A stretch of DNA of 64,000 nt from Streptomyces actinomycinicus (GCF_016741775.1 NZ_JAERRK010000003.1:1-64000); one strand, 5' to 3'; counted from the first letter of the stretch, positions 51,345 to 60,633 are shown. Program-made: numbers and translations. The notes: a model not told the origin generated them from the sequence alone.

Positions 51345-52082
51345 CTATCCGGCCAGCTTGACGTCCGAACCCTTCACGGAGATCTCCACGCCGTCCGGGG
51401 CGGCCTGCACCTTGTCCAGCTTGATGCCGCCGGGCAGCTGGTCGATGGCCTGCTGGAAGTCGGTGATCTCCCGGATGCGGTTCTCGGCGATGGCGGTGGC
51501 ACCCAGCTTGGGCAGCGAGTCCGCGTGCACCTCCACCTTGTCGTTCACCACGGCCACCGAACTGAGCACGGACACCGTCTGCTTGATCCCGAGGGAGGAG
51601 ACGGTGCCCTCCACCTTCACCTTGATCTTGCCGTTGCCGCCGTCGGAGAGGCCGACGACCCGGGCGGTGATCCCCGGGGCCACCTCGGTCGGCTCGGACT
51701 TGGCGGTCTTCAGCAGCTCGGCGTAGGAGACCGTCGCGGTGCCGGTCGCGGTGGCCGCGGTGGCGGAGCTGTAATCGCCGGAAAACTCGACGCCCTTCAT
51801 GTCGGCCTTCAGGTGGTCGACCCGGATGGTCTGGCCGGGCTTGCCGGTGGCCGCCTGGTAGTCCTCGATGCCGACCTCGACGTCGTCCAGGGAGCCGCCC
51901 GCGACCTGGGTGAGGAAGGGGAAGCCCTTGATGTCCACGTCCGGGGTGGCGGCCAGGTTCTCCGTGGCCTTCAGCTTGTCCGCGGCCTCGCCCTCCGCGA
52001 AGTGCACGGCGACCCGGTCCACGATCACGAAGAGCGCGCCCAGGATCACGACGACGATCAGGAGTATTCGCAGGGCGCGCAT
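51345..52082 (-). CDS. DUF2993 anchored exported protein
   Basis: A 245-residue protein with an uncleaved N-terminal helix (residues 4-23) and an outer beta-rich DUF2993 domain (FPFLTQVAGGSLDDVEVGIE, KVKVEGTVSSLGIKQTVSVL). The family is common in actinobacteria, possibly lipid-binding; no function is proven. It is divergent from the DUF3099 gene. About 180 bases downstream separate it from the leader-peptide promoter. Confidence 0.88.
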   Translation of the reverse strand: MRALRILLIVVVILGALFVIVDRVAVHFAEGEAADKLKATENLAATPDVDIKGFPFLTQVAGGSLDDVEVGIEDYQAATGKPGQTIRVDHLKADMKGVEFSGDYSSATAATATGTATVSYAELLKTAKSEPTEVAPGITARVVGLSDGGNGKIKVKVEGTVSSLGIKQTVSVLSSVAVVNDKVEVHADSLPKLGATAIAENRIREITDFQQAIDQLPGGIKLDKVQAAPDGVEISVKGSDVKLAG

Positions 52083-52213
52083 GTGGTGGTTCCCCCGGGT
52101 CTGTGGCGGTGTTCGGAATGCGGTGCGTCTACGCCACGGTAACTCTGCCCGCGCCGGGCGGCGGTGGATTGTGGATCAGTTGTGACAGGGCGCGCCCGTC
52201 CTACCCTTGACGT

Positions 52214-52477
52214 ATGTACGCCCGGCGACGGCACGTCTACTTCGCCATGATGGGGGTCTGCATCGGCCTCTTCGTCCTGGCCTGGGGAGTGGTGCGCCTG
52301 TGGTCCGTGCCGGCGGCCGTCGGCATGTGCGTCGTGGCCATGGTCATCCCGCCGGTCGCGGCGATGATCGCCAATCGCCGGGGCCCGGACGACCGCTGGT
52401 GGGACGACCCCTCCGGGGACCCGCAGTCGGACGAGTGGTGGGACGAACTGGACGGCAAGAAGCGCCCCCGGCCGTAG
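52214..52477 (+). CDS. DUF3099 small membrane protein
   Basis: An 87-residue protein with two adjacent helices (about 9-28 and 32-50) and a Trp/Asp-rich tail (DDRWWDDPSGDPQSDEWWDE), typical of DUF3099. Function unknown. A TACCCT hexamer (52202-52207) lies six bases before the ATG, so the mRNA is probably leaderless. Confidence 0.85.
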   Translation: MYARRRHVYFAMMGVCIGLFVLAWGVVRLWSVPAAVGMCVVAMVIPPVAAMIANRRGPDDRWWDDPSGDPQSDEWWDELDGKKRPRP

Positions 52478-52548
52478 GGCCGGGAGACGGCGGGGGCGGC
52501 CGGCCGGTGGCGGGGGTGGCCGGTGGCGGGGGCGGGGCGGCCGGTGGC

Positions 52549-52911
52549 TCAGTAGACGAGCGCCTGGGTGCCGTCCGCCAGGGCCTCCTGCACGAAGACC
52601 TGCGCGCCGGCGATCCGCACGCCCTCGATGACGTCCTTCTCGGTGATCTCGCGGCGGGCCGCGCACTGGGTGCACAGCGTGATCCGGCCCGCGGCGAGGA
52701 CCGACTCGAGGAGGTCCGGCAGAGGGGCCGCATGGGGCAGTTCGAACTCGGCCGCCCGTCCCGGCAGCGCGAACCAGGACGACTCCCCGGTGAGCCAGAG
52801 GGAGACCTCCACCCCGCTGGCCACGGCCACCGCCGCCACCGTGAACGCCTGCGAGCAGCGCTCGGGGGCGTCCGCCCCGGCCGTCACCTTGATCACGAGC
52901 TTCTTCGCCAT
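52549..52911 (-). CDS. DsrE-family protein
   Basis: A 120-residue protein of the DsrE/sulfur-relay fold: KLVIKVTAGADAPERCSQAF, a Cys pair in RITLCTQCAARREI and a C-terminal VFVQEALADGTQALVY. Such proteins can carry sulfur on cysteine, fitting the nearby sulfurtransferase, but a direct link is inference. TACGAT lies six bases before the ATG, so it is leaderless; a 5' extension to 53139 is rejected. Confidence 0.85.
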   Translation of the reverse strand: MAKKLVIKVTAGADAPERCSQAFTVAAVAVASGVEVSLWLTGESSWFALPGRAAEFELPHAAPLPDLLESVLAAGRITLCTQCAARREITEKDVIEGVRIAGAQVFVQEALADGTQALVY

Positions 52912-53017
52912 GACCGAATCGTAATCCGCTTGCCTACAACTCCATGCACATGCCATGAGTCTTCTGTGGAAGCGCGGATGAGGAAGCCGCGGTTCCTCTT
53001 CTCCTGGAGGGAGACCC

Positions 53018-53956
53018 TTGGAAGCGTCCGAGAGAACCGGGCCGGAGCCGGAGACGGCCGAGCCGGCGTCGGAGACGGCCGGGCCGGAGCAGGAGGCGTC
53101 GGGGCCGGAGCAGGAGGCGTCGGGGCCCGGGTCGGACACGGCCGAGCCCGAGTCGGAGACGGCCGAGCCCGGGTCGGAGACGGCCTCGCCCGGGCACGAG
53201 ACGGCCTCGCCCGGGCACGAGACGGCCTCGCCCGGGCACGAGACGTCCAGGCCGGTGCGGCGGCGCCGTACGCCCCTGCTCCTGGCCGGTGCCGCCGTGC
53301 TCGGCCTGCTCTCCGGTACCTGCGCCGGCTACCTCGTGCAGGCCGGCCGTGAGCCCACCGCGCTGCCCCCGCTCTCTCAGCCGCGGCTCGCCCAGGCCGG
53401 GGGCGGGGCACCGGAGCACCTGTCCGCCGCACAGGACCGCAAGGTCAAGTTCGACGGCGACCTGCGCAGGCTCCTGCTGAAGAAGCCGAGTGACGCGCGC
53501 GAGGCACCGACCCGGTCCGGCGAGGACGGCTGGATAAGCCTGGCCCGGGTGGCGGAGGGCTACAACGACCCGGCAGGCGGTTACGCCTGGCAGCTCGGTT
53601 CCGAGTTCCGCCGCTCCGCCGCCGTCGGCTGGCGCGAGGGCGGCACCCGCACGGTCGGGATCCAGCTGCTCCAGTACCGGCAGGAGGAGGTGCTCGGCGC
53701 CCGGCACGTGGCCGAGGACGGCTACTTCTACGCCGCGGACGACGGCGACACCGACAGCTGGGCGATCCCCGGGACGGGCGATGGCACGGCGTACGTGCAC
53801 CGCACGCCCGAGACCGCCTACGGCATGACCATGTACACGGCGGAGGCGTACGCGTGGCGCGGGGACGTGGCCATGGAGATATGGGTGACCGACACCGGGC
53901 CGATCCGCAAGAAGACGATCCTGGACCTGGCGAAGCGGCAGATGGAGCGGCTGTGA
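53018..53956 (+). CDS. anchored exported protein with acidic repeat tail, first of three
   Basis: A 312-residue protein: a cytoplasmic Glu/Pro/Ser/Thr-rich region (residues 1-80) with SPGHETA-type repeats, a basic RRRR stop, a membrane helix (about 85-107), and an outer domain containing GEDGWISLARVAEGY and RTVGIQLLQYRQEEV. TTG start with GGAGGGA seven bases upstream. No known family recognised. It overlaps the next gene (GTGA), and its outer domain resembles the third gene product. Confidence 0.78.
   Translation: MEASERTGPEPETAEPASETAGPEQEASGPEQEASGPGSDTAEPESETAEPGSETASPGHETASPGHETASPGHETSRPVRRRRTPLLLAGAAVLGLLSGTCAGYLVQAGREPTALPPLSQPRLAQAGGGAPEHLSAAQDRKVKFDGDLRRLLLKKPSDAREAPTRSGEDGWISLARVAEGYNDPAGGYAWQLGSEFRRSAAVGWREGGTRTVGIQLLQYRQEEVLGARHVAEDGYFYAADDGDTDSWAIPGTGDGTAYVHRTPETAYGMTMYTAEAYAWRGDVAMEIWVTDTGPIRKKTILDLAKRQMERL
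53140..53244. repeat. five in-frame 21-base tandem repeats in the acidic tail
   Basis: Units start at 53140, 53161, 53182, 53203 and 53224; the last three are identical and begin ggcctcgcccgggcacgaga. They encode ASPGHET-like heptads, so copy number can change without a frameshift. Confidence 0.9.
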
Positions 53957-54741
53957 CGACCGAGAGAACCGAGCACCCGGAAGCCCAGGCCCGTCCCCGC
54001 CGATCGCGCCGCCGTCCCGCCCTCGTGGCCGGCGGTGTGGCGCTGCTGCTCGCCGTCGGCGCGGGCGCCGGCTGGACCGCGGTCACCGTGCACGGCGCCG
54101 ACCGCGACCCGGGCGCCGCCACCTGGCGGCTGGCGAAGCCCTCGGCGGGCAAGCCGGCCAAGGGCGGAGACGGGCTGAGCGCCATGCTGCTGCCCTACGG
54201 GGACGAATACGGGCGCGGCCCGGACCTGGACGAGTTCGGCTCCGACGCCGAGCTGTCCGGCCGGCAGGCCACGGCTCTGCGCCGGCGGTCGATGGCGGAT
54301 CTGCCCCGCTCCCAGCGGCGGCTGCTGGAGCGCCGGCTCGACCGGAACCCGGTCAAGGGCATGGCGATGCGCAGCTATCTCAGTTCCGCGCAGTTCACCG
54401 AGGACGAGGCGGCCTCCGGCGAGGTGTTCGCCCTGGAGATCGTGCTGACGCGGATGGACCAGCGGTCCGTGCGCTCCATGACGGCCTACCAGCACGAGTT
54501 CGCCGAGGCCATGAAGATCTTCCGCAAGGGCCCGGCCGTCGAGGGGCACGAGAACACGGCCTGCTTCCTGCCGCCGACCGACTCGGGCGAGAAGCTCGAC
54601 ATGATGGTGTGCTCCGGGTACGTCGGGGACGTCCTGGTCAGCGCCACCGCCACCGCGGCCAAGCCGCTGGACAAGAAGGGCGTGGCGCAGATGGTCGCCG
54701 CCCAGCTCGACCGCATCAAGGACCCGGGGAAGGCCGTATGA
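53953..54741 (+). CDS. anchored exported protein, second of three
   Basis: A 262-residue protein: basic cytoplasmic start (RRSRRR), one helix (about 23-46), then an outer domain with two Cys (NTACFLPP and MVCSGYVG). No family recognised. GTG start overlaps the upstream stop and the 3' end overlaps the next gene by four bases, so all three genes are translated together. Probably an envelope complex. Confidence 0.78.
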   Translation: MTTERTEHPEAQARPRRSRRRPALVAGGVALLLAVGAGAGWTAVTVHGADRDPGAATWRLAKPSAGKPAKGGDGLSAMLLPYGDEYGRGPDLDEFGSDAELSGRQATALRRRSMADLPRSQRRLLERRLDRNPVKGMAMRSYLSSAQFTEDEAASGEVFALEIVLTRMDQRSVRSMTAYQHEFAEAMKIFRKGPAVEGHENTACFLPPTDSGEKLDMMVCSGYVGDVLVSATATAAKPLDKKGVAQMVAAQLDRIKDPGKAV

Positions 54742-55715
54742 CCGAGCAGACACAGGCAGAGCGGCCGGTCCCGGAGCCGGCGGCGCCCGCGCTCCCGCCG
54801 CGGCCCGCGGGCCCCCCGCCCGCCCCGGACGCCGCGACTACGGCCGTCCCCGCCCCCGCCGTCGCCGCCGCGGCCGTCCCCGTCCCGGACACCGTCGCCG
54901 CGGCCGTCCCCGCCGCGGACACCGTCGCCGCGGCCGTCCCCGTCACGGAGAAGGACCGCAGGGCGTTGCGGACCGTCCTGCGGTGGACGGCCGCCGTGGC
55001 CGTCTTCGCCGTCGTCGGAGCGGGGACGGCGTACGGGATCACCGAGATGGACCGGACCGACCTGCCCGGTCTCGCCACCGCGTCCGACGGGCGCTGGGAC
55101 TACCCCGAGCTGGTCAGGCCGCCGGTGCCGGCCGGCAGCCCGGGGCCGCTCGCGGCCGGGAACGGGGCCGGGGCGCACTACGCGGACCTGCGGGCCCTGC
55201 TGCTGCCCGCCCCCGAGGGCGCCACGGCGGACCCGGCGATGCGCGGCACCGACGGCTGGCTCGCCACGAAGGACTTCCTCGCCCAGTACACGGACGCGGA
55301 CGACCGCCGCGAGCTGGGCCAGAAACTCACCGACTACGGTCTGCGGCACATCGCGGCCCGCGGCTGGACCACCGCCGACGGCACCCGCACCCGGATCCAG
55401 CTGCTCCAGTTCGGTACCGCCGCCGTCGCCGACGAGGTGCTCGACAACAACCTCATCAACGCCTCCGCCCCCAGGTACCCGGTGCGCGGTGCCGACTACT
55501 ACGAGCTGGACGAGACGTTTCCGGTCAAGGCCCGGGCCGAGGACGTCACCCTCGTCCCGTACGCGGAGACCAAGCCGTACGGCGCCGGGCAGATCCGCCA
55601 GGCGTACTTCGCGGCCGGGGACACCGTCGCGGTGATCACCCTGTCCCGCAAGGGCGGGGTGAACGCCGTGCCGTTCCGGCAGACCGTCACCCTGCAGACC
55701 GAGCTGCTCAGCTGA
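54738..55715 (+). CDS. anchored exported protein, third of three
   Basis: A 325-residue protein: Pro/Ala/Val-rich cytoplasmic start with roughly 30-base DNA repeats (VAAAVP...DT units, residues about 45-70), a helix (about 80-103), then an outer domain with TDGWLATKDFLAQYTDADDR and TRTRIQLLQFGTAAVADEVL. The GTRT-QLLQ core is shared with the first protein, so the two are likely paralogues. Function unknown. Confidence 0.78.
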   Translation: MTEQTQAERPVPEPAAPALPPRPAGPPPAPDAATTAVPAPAVAAAAVPVPDTVAAAVPAADTVAAAVPVTEKDRRALRTVLRWTAAVAVFAVVGAGTAYGITEMDRTDLPGLATASDGRWDYPELVRPPVPAGSPGPLAAGNGAGAHYADLRALLLPAPEGATADPAMRGTDGWLATKDFLAQYTDADDRRELGQKLTDYGLRHIAARGWTTADGTRTRIQLLQFGTAAVADEVLDNNLINASAPRYPVRGADYYELDETFPVKARAEDVTLVPYAETKPYGAGQIRQAYFAAGDTVAVITLSRKGGVNAVPFRQTVTLQTELLS

Positions 55716-55828
55716 GCCGACCTCGTCAGGAGGGCCGGGCCCGGGCCGCGTAAGCTGGGCTCCGGCTCTGTCGTCCGCCCCCTAGCTCTTCGAGCGGGGG
55801 GACCCCGACCCTCGCTCAAGGAGCACTC

Positions 55829-55927
55829 GTGGAGACCTTCTTCGAAATCCTGCTGGTCCTGGTCTGCGTCGGCGTCCTCGCCTTCGCCGGTCTGACCGTG
55901 AAGAAGCTGTACCAGGGCCAGCGCTGA
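55829..55927 (+). CDS. 32-residue single-helix membrane peptide
   Basis: Reads METFFEILLVLVCVGVLAFA, then GLTVKKLYQGQR and stop. One hydrophobic helix with a basic C-terminal end (inside-positive). GTG start with AAGGAG at ideal spacing. It lies 22 bases upstream of the nitrobindin-like gene, probably in one transcript. Too short for most gene finders; function unknown. Confidence 0.75.
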   Translation: METFFEILLVLVCVGVLAFAGLTVKKLYQGQR

Positions 55928-55949
55928 TCCACACCTAGGAAGTTCCGCA

Positions 55950-56525
55950 ATGATCGAGATCCCGTCCGACCTGCACAAGGACCTCGTCCCGCTCGCCTTT
56001 CTGCTCGGCAAGTGGGCCGGCGCCGGCGTGCACGACTTCCCCGGCTCGGAGAAGTGCAACTTCGGGCAGGAGGTCACCTTCAGCCACGACGGCCGGGACT
56101 TCCTGGAGTACCACTCCCACACGTGGGTGCTGGACCAGGACGGCAACAAGGTCCGCCCGCTGGAGACGGAGTCCGGCTTCTGGCGGATCGACGCCGAGCG
56201 CAAGGTCGAGGCCACGATGACCCGCGACGACGGTGTCATCGAGATCTGGTACGGCCAGATGGCCGACAAGAAGCCGCAGATCGACCTGGTCACGGACGCC
56301 GTCGCCCGCACGCCCGCCTCGCCCCCGTACAGCGGCGGCAAGCGGCTGTACGGGTACGTGAAGAGCGACCTGATGTGGGTCGGCGAGAAGCAGACCGCCG
56401 AGGTCCCGCTGCGGCCCTACATGTCGGCCCAGCTGAAGAAGGTCGTCACCCCGGAGGACGTCGAGCGCTGGGCCAAGGCCCTGCCGGACGACATGCCGGA
56501 CGACGGCATCGCCTTCTTCAAGTAG
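55950..56525 (+). CDS. nitrobindin/FABP-like beta-barrel protein, heme His apparently replaced
   Basis: A 191-residue protein of the DUF1794/nitrobindin family, a ten-strand barrel. The signature is LLGKWAGAGV near the N terminus. In canonical nitrobindins a His near the C-terminal strand (HLSARL-like) binds heme; here that stretch reads RPYMSAQLKKV, with Tyr at the aligned place. It may still bind heme through Tyr or a different ligand. AGGAAG lies before the ATG. It is directly upstream of nur. Confidence 0.85.
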   Translation: MIEIPSDLHKDLVPLAFLLGKWAGAGVHDFPGSEKCNFGQEVTFSHDGRDFLEYHSHTWVLDQDGNKVRPLETESGFWRIDAERKVEATMTRDDGVIEIWYGQMADKKPQIDLVTDAVARTPASPPYSGGKRLYGYVKSDLMWVGEKQTAEVPLRPYMSAQLKKVVTPEDVERWAKALPDDMPDDGIAFFK

Positions 56526-56541
56526 TTCTAGACTCGTCGGT

Positions 56542-56979
56542 GTGGTGAGCACCGACTGGAAGAGCGACCTCAGGCAGCGCGGCTACCGGCTGACGCCGCA
56601 GCGGCAGCTTGTCCTCGAAGCCGTGGACACCCTTGAGCACGCGACCCCCGACGACATCCTCGTGGAAGTGAGGAAGACGGCGTCGGGGGTCAACATTTCC
56701 ACCGTCTACCGGACGCTGGAACTGCTGGAGGAGCTGGGCCTGGTCAGTCATGCCCACCTCGGCCACGGTGCACCGACCTACCACCTCGCCGACCGCCACC
56801 ACCATCTGCACCTGGTGTGCCGGGACTGCCAGAACGTCATCGAGGCGGACGTGGAGGTGGCGGCCGACTTCACGGCGAAGCTGCGGCAGCAGTTCGGGTT
56901 CGACACCGACATGAAGCACTTCGCGATCTTCGGCCGCTGCCGGGACTGTTCGCTGAAGGGTTCAACTACCACGTCGTAG
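56542..56979 (+). CDS. nur: Nur, nickel-responsive Fur-family repressor
   Basis: A 145-residue regulator. The sequence (MVSTDWKSDLRQRGYRLTPQ opening, HAHLGHGAPTYHLADRHHHL and DMKHFAIFGRCRDC) matches Nur of S. coelicolor as I remember it. His33, His70, His72, the His cluster at about 86-90, and His126 supply its nickel and second metal sites. It represses nickel uptake and Fe-SOD when nickel is ample. TAGACT (56529-56534) lies seven bases before the GTG, so the mRNA is leaderless. Confidence 0.94.
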   Translation: MVSTDWKSDLRQRGYRLTPQRQLVLEAVDTLEHATPDDILVEVRKTASGVNISTVYRTLELLEELGLVSHAHLGHGAPTYHLADRHHHLHLVCRDCQNVIEADVEVAADFTAKLRQQFGFDTDMKHFAIFGRCRDCSLKGSTTTS

Positions 56980-56988
56980 GCTTGCCGT

Positions 56989-57954
56989 ATGAAGAGCCCA
57001 CTGCTGTCCCTGCCCGGCGCCGTCCCCGGCGAGGGCGTGGACGAAGGTGTCGCCGCCCACTACGGCGACCTGTTCCGCGAGCAGCGCGCACTCGCCGACG
57101 GCACCGGTTTCGTCGACCTCTCGCACCGCGGTGTCGTCACCGTCACCGGCGAGGACCGGCTGAGCTGGCTGCACCTGCTGCTCACCCAGCACGTCAGCGA
57201 CCTGCCCGCCGGCGAGGCCACCGAGGCCCTGATCCTCTCCGCGCACGGGCACATCGAGCACGCGCTGTACCTGGTGGACGACGGTACGACCGTCTGGGCA
57301 CACGTGGAGCCCGGCACGCAGGACGCGCTGATCGCGTACCTGGAGTCGATGAAGTTCTTCTACCGGGTGGAGGTCGCCGACCGCACCGGCGACACCGCCG
57401 TGGTGCACCTGCCGGCCGGTTCGATCGCCGCCGTGCCCGAGGGCGTCGTCGTCCGCGAGACGGCGTACGGGCGCGATCTGTTCCTGCCGCGCGCCGGGTT
57501 GGAGGAGTTCGCCGCCGGGCACGGGCCCGCCGTCGGGCTCCTCGCCCACGAGGCGCTGCGGGTCGAGCACCACCGGCCGCGGCTCGGCTTCGAGACCGAC
57601 CACCGGACCATCCCGCACGAGCTGGGCTGGATCGGCACGGCGGTGCACCTGCAGAAGGGCTGCTACCGGGGCCAGGAGACCGTGGCCCGGGTGCAGAACC
57701 TGGGCAAGCCGCCCCGTCGGCTGGTCTTCCTGCACCTGGACGGCAGCGAGGTCCACCTGCCGGCGGCCGGCACGGACGTCCGCCTCGCGGACGAGGGCCC
57801 GGAGGGCCGCAGGATCGGCTTCGTGACGACGTCCGTACGCCACCACGAGCTGGGCCCGGTCGCCCTCGCGCTGGTCAAGCGGAACGTACCCACCGACGCT
57901 CGCCTGGTGGCCGGGGAGACGGCCGCCGCTCAGGAAGTGGTCGTGGAGCCGTAG
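56989..57954 (+). CDS. ygfZ: YgfZ/GcvT-domain folate-binding protein
   Basis: A 321-residue protein of the YgfZ family, which binds folate and supports Fe-S cluster repair or assembly. The diagnostic motif KGCYRGQETVARV is present with its conserved Cys. TAGGCT (56977-56982), overlapping the nur stop, lies six bases before the ATG, so it has its own leaderless promoter. Confidence 0.92.
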   Translation: MKSPLLSLPGAVPGEGVDEGVAAHYGDLFREQRALADGTGFVDLSHRGVVTVTGEDRLSWLHLLLTQHVSDLPAGEATEALILSAHGHIEHALYLVDDGTTVWAHVEPGTQDALIAYLESMKFFYRVEVADRTGDTAVVHLPAGSIAAVPEGVVVRETAYGRDLFLPRAGLEEFAAGHGPAVGLLAHEALRVEHHRPRLGFETDHRTIPHELGWIGTAVHLQKGCYRGQETVARVQNLGKPPRRLVFLHLDGSEVHLPAAGTDVRLADEGPEGRRIGFVTTSVRHHELGPVALALVKRNVPTDARLVAGETAAAQEVVVEP

Positions 57955-58106
57955 CCGTGGAGCCGTAGCGCCGTGGAAGGACGGGGGCGGGCGGCGGGCC
58001 TGCGGCGGCCGCGGGTCCGTCATGGCCGCCCGCGCGATTCCCCCGTCCGGCGCGGTTCCCCCGTCCGGCGGGGTTCCCCGTGTCCCTCACGGGGTGCCGG
58101 CGCGCC

Positions 58107-58532
58107 CTAGATCTCCAGCAGCACCGTGAACGGGCCGTCGTTCGTCAGGGACACCCGCATCTGTGCGCCGAAGCGGCCCGTCGCGACCGTCGCCCCCAGG
58201 CCCCTCAGCTGAGCCACCACCTCATCGACCAGCGGCTCCGCCACCGCACCCGGTGCCGCCGCATTCCAGGTCGGCCTGCGGCCCTTGCGCGCGTCGCCGT
58301 ACAGCGTGAACTGGCTGATCACGAGGAGCGGGGCGGCGATGTCGCTGCACGACTTCTCGTCGTGCAGCATCCGGATCGACCACAGCTTGCGGGCCAGCTG
58401 GGCCGCCTTCTCCTTGGTGTCCTCGTGGGTCACCCCGACGAGGACGCACAGCCCCTCGCCCTCGATCGCGCCGACCGTCTCGCCGTCCACGACGACGCTC
58501 GCGCCGTCCACCCTCTGCACCACCGCACGCAT
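58107..58532 (-). CDS. dtd: D-aminoacyl-tRNA deacylase
   Basis: A 141-residue enzyme that removes D-amino acids (and glycine) from tRNA. The active-site loops are [19 protein letters not shown] and [14 protein letters not shown] (the Gly-Pro motif reads Asp-Gly-Pro here). MRAVVQRV is the standard start; four upstream in-frame residues are possible. Cytoplasmic, stand-alone gene. Confidence 0.94.
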   Translation of the reverse strand: MRAVVQRVDGASVVVDGETVGAIEGEGLCVLVGVTHEDTKEKAAQLARKLWSIRMLHDEKSCSDIAAPLLVISQFTLYGDARKGRRPTWNAAAPGAVAEPLVDEVVAQLRGLGATVATGRFGAQMRVSLTNDGPFTVLLEI

Positions 58533-58691
58533 GCGGACCATCATGCCGGGTGCCCGGCGCGCCGCCGCGGGGGGTCCATTATGGATCTCTTAACGCCCAT
58601 CTGGGGCTGTTCGGGGGCACTCGGTCACATAGCGGCCGGTTGGGGTGGCACGATGCTCCCACACGCCGGTCGAGGGGACGGTCAGAAGCAG

Positions 58692-59294
58692 ATGAGCACA
58701 CCGAGTACCAGCGGGCGGCTGGGGACGCCGCAGACGTGCCGGCCGCCCGCGCAGCGCGCCGACGGCACGGCCGACCCCGCGCTGCCCGTCGAGCCTCCCG
58801 AGCCCGACCTGGCCCGGCTGAGCCTGCCCGAACTGCGTGTCCTGCGCCGTGACGCCCAGCGCGACGAGGCGGACCTCAGCTATGTGCGGCGGCTGCTGCA
58901 GGGCCGGATCGACATCCTGCGCGCGGAGCTGGGACGGCGCGGCCGGGCGTCGGTGCCGGCCCCGGCGGACGGCTCGGTGGTCGACCGGCTCCCGGAGATC
59001 CTCAAGGACGCCCCGGCCCGGCAGCGTTCCTCGGCCCGCCACGTCACCCTCGGCACCCCGCACAACGAGGAGTACGGTCAACTGGCCGCCGAGATGCTCG
59101 CCGAGGTCGAACTGTCCGACCTGAAGGCGCGCACGGACCCCGAACTGACCGCCGCCATGGGCCGGCTGGTCCGCTACGAACAGCAGGTCTCCCGATGCCG
59201 CCAGCGGCTGCAGCGCACGGCCGACGACTGCAGCGGGGAGATCGCGCGCCGGTACCGGGAGGGCGAGGCCCAGGTGGACGACCTGCTGCTGTGA
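58692..59294 (+). CDS. rsiG: RsiG, c-di-GMP-dependent anti-sigma factor of WhiG
   Basis: A 200-residue helical protein. It holds both copies of the RsiG signature E(X)3S(X)2R(X)3Q(X)3D: EADLSYVRRLLQGRID in the first helix and EQQVSRCRQRLQRTAD in the last. In Streptomyces, RsiG bound to c-di-GMP holds the sporulation sigma factor WhiG inactive. All signature residues are intact, so c-di-GMP sensing is expected. The ATG at 58692 gives the usual length; an ATG at 58579 is also in frame. Confidence 0.93.
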   Translation: MSTPSTSGRLGTPQTCRPPAQRADGTADPALPVEPPEPDLARLSLPELRVLRRDAQRDEADLSYVRRLLQGRIDILRAELGRRGRASVPAPADGSVVDRLPEILKDAPARQRSSARHVTLGTPHNEEYGQLAAEMLAEVELSDLKARTDPELTAAMGRLVRYEQQVSRCRQRLQRTADDCSGEIARRYREGEAQVDDLLL

Positions 59295-59357
59295 GCGGCG
59301 GCCGGGGGCCCGGAAAATTGGACGACACGCAGGGTCCGTCCGCCTACCGTGGGCCTC

Positions 59358-60587
59358 ATGACCGACGTCCGGATCCCCACCCATGACGAGTTCGAGGACT
59401 GGCAGCGCGCCCTCAACACCGGGTTCCTGAGACCGCCGGTCACCCAGCCGGAGCAGATCGAGGCCCGGCGCCGGCTGCCCGGCCGACGGCTGGGCGCCTT
59501 CGACGGTGGCCGGTGCGTGGCCACTCTGCGCTCCTTCGACCAGGAGCTGACCGCGGTCGGCGGCACCGCCGTGCCCGCGAACGCGATCTCCAACGTCACC
59601 GTGAGCCCGACGCACCGGCGCCGGGGCCTGCTGACCCGGATGATGGGCCAGGACCTCGCGGCGGCGAAGGAACGCGGCGACGTGGTGGCCACGCTGATCG
59701 CGGCCGAGTACCCGATCTACGGGCGGTACGGCTTCGGCCCGGCGACCTCGACCACCGAGTGGACGATCGACGTGCCCCGGGCCGGCCTGGACCCGCGCTG
59801 GTCCGGCCCCGGCGACGGCGGCCGGATCGACCTGGTGGACCCCGAGGACGTGCGCAAGTTCGGTCCCGAGCTGCACGAGCGGCTCCGTCGCGCGCAGCCG
59901 GGCGCGGTCAGCCGGGGCGAGCACTGGTGGCAGGCCAACACCGGAGCCCTCCGCCTGGGCGACTGGACCGAGCCGTTCTACGCCGTGTACCGGTCGGCCG
60001 GCGGCGAGGTCGAGGGCCTGGTGTCGTACGAGGCCGACGACAACTGGCAGGGCAAGCAGCCGCAGAACACCGCCGACGTCAACTGGCTGATCGGCACCAC
60101 CCCGGCCGCCGAGCGCGCCCTGTGGTGGTACCTGTGCTCCATCGACTGGATCACGAAGGTCAAGTCCGGCTGGCGCGGCCCGTCCGACCTGCTGCCCCAT
60201 CTGCTGCCCGACCCGCGCGCGGCCCGGGTCACCGAGCAGGCCGACTGGCTGTGGGTGCGGATCCTGGACGTCGTACGGGCCCTGGAGGCGCGGACGTACG
60301 ACGGGGAAGGGACGCTGGTGCTCCAGGTCGTCGACGAGGGCGGTCTCACCGGGGGCCGGTTCCGGCTGGTGGCCTCGCCCGAGGGCGCGTCCTGCACCCC
60401 GGCCGGTGCCGCGGACGCCGATCTGACGCTGGAGGTGGGCGAGCTGGCCCGGCTGTGGCTCGGGGACGAGTCCGCGCTGCGGCTGGCCGCGCTCGGCCGG
60501 GTCCGGGAAGAACGAGAGGGCGCCGCCCGGAAGGCCGACGCCCTGTTCCGCTCGCCCGGGCGCCCGTGGTGCCCGGACCTCTTCTGA
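59358..60587 (+). CDS. Eis-like GNAT acetyltransferase with SCP2-like C-terminal domain
   Basis: A 409-residue protein: N-terminal GNAT with [20 protein letters not shown], a second GNAT-like domain, and a C-terminal sterol-carrier (SCP2)-like domain, the Eis layout. As in mycobacterial Eis it ends in Phe, whose carboxylate is the proposed catalytic base. It may acetylate aminoglycosides or other amines. TACCGT (59345-59350) lies seven bases before the ATG, so it is leaderless. Confidence 0.9.
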   Translation: MTDVRIPTHDEFEDWQRALNTGFLRPPVTQPEQIEARRRLPGRRLGAFDGGRCVATLRSFDQELTAVGGTAVPANAISNVTVSPTHRRRGLLTRMMGQDLAAAKERGDVVATLIAAEYPIYGRYGFGPATSTTEWTIDVPRAGLDPRWSGPGDGGRIDLVDPEDVRKFGPELHERLRRAQPGAVSRGEHWWQANTGALRLGDWTEPFYAVYRSAGGEVEGLVSYEADDNWQGKQPQNTADVNWLIGTTPAAERALWWYLCSIDWITKVKSGWRGPSDLLPHLLPDPRAARVTEQADWLWVRILDVVRALEARTYDGEGTLVLQVVDEGGLTGGRFRLVASPEGASCTPAGAADADLTLEVGELARLWLGDESALRLAALGRVREEREGAARKADALFRSPGRPWCPDLF

Positions 60588-60633
60588 GGCTCCCTTCTCC
60601 CGTCGGGAGGCCGACTGTTCATCCGTAGCGAGC

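Noticed and set aside
53140..53244. CRISPR-like array
   Set aside because: The 21-base repeats are contiguous, have no spacers and encode in-frame heptads.
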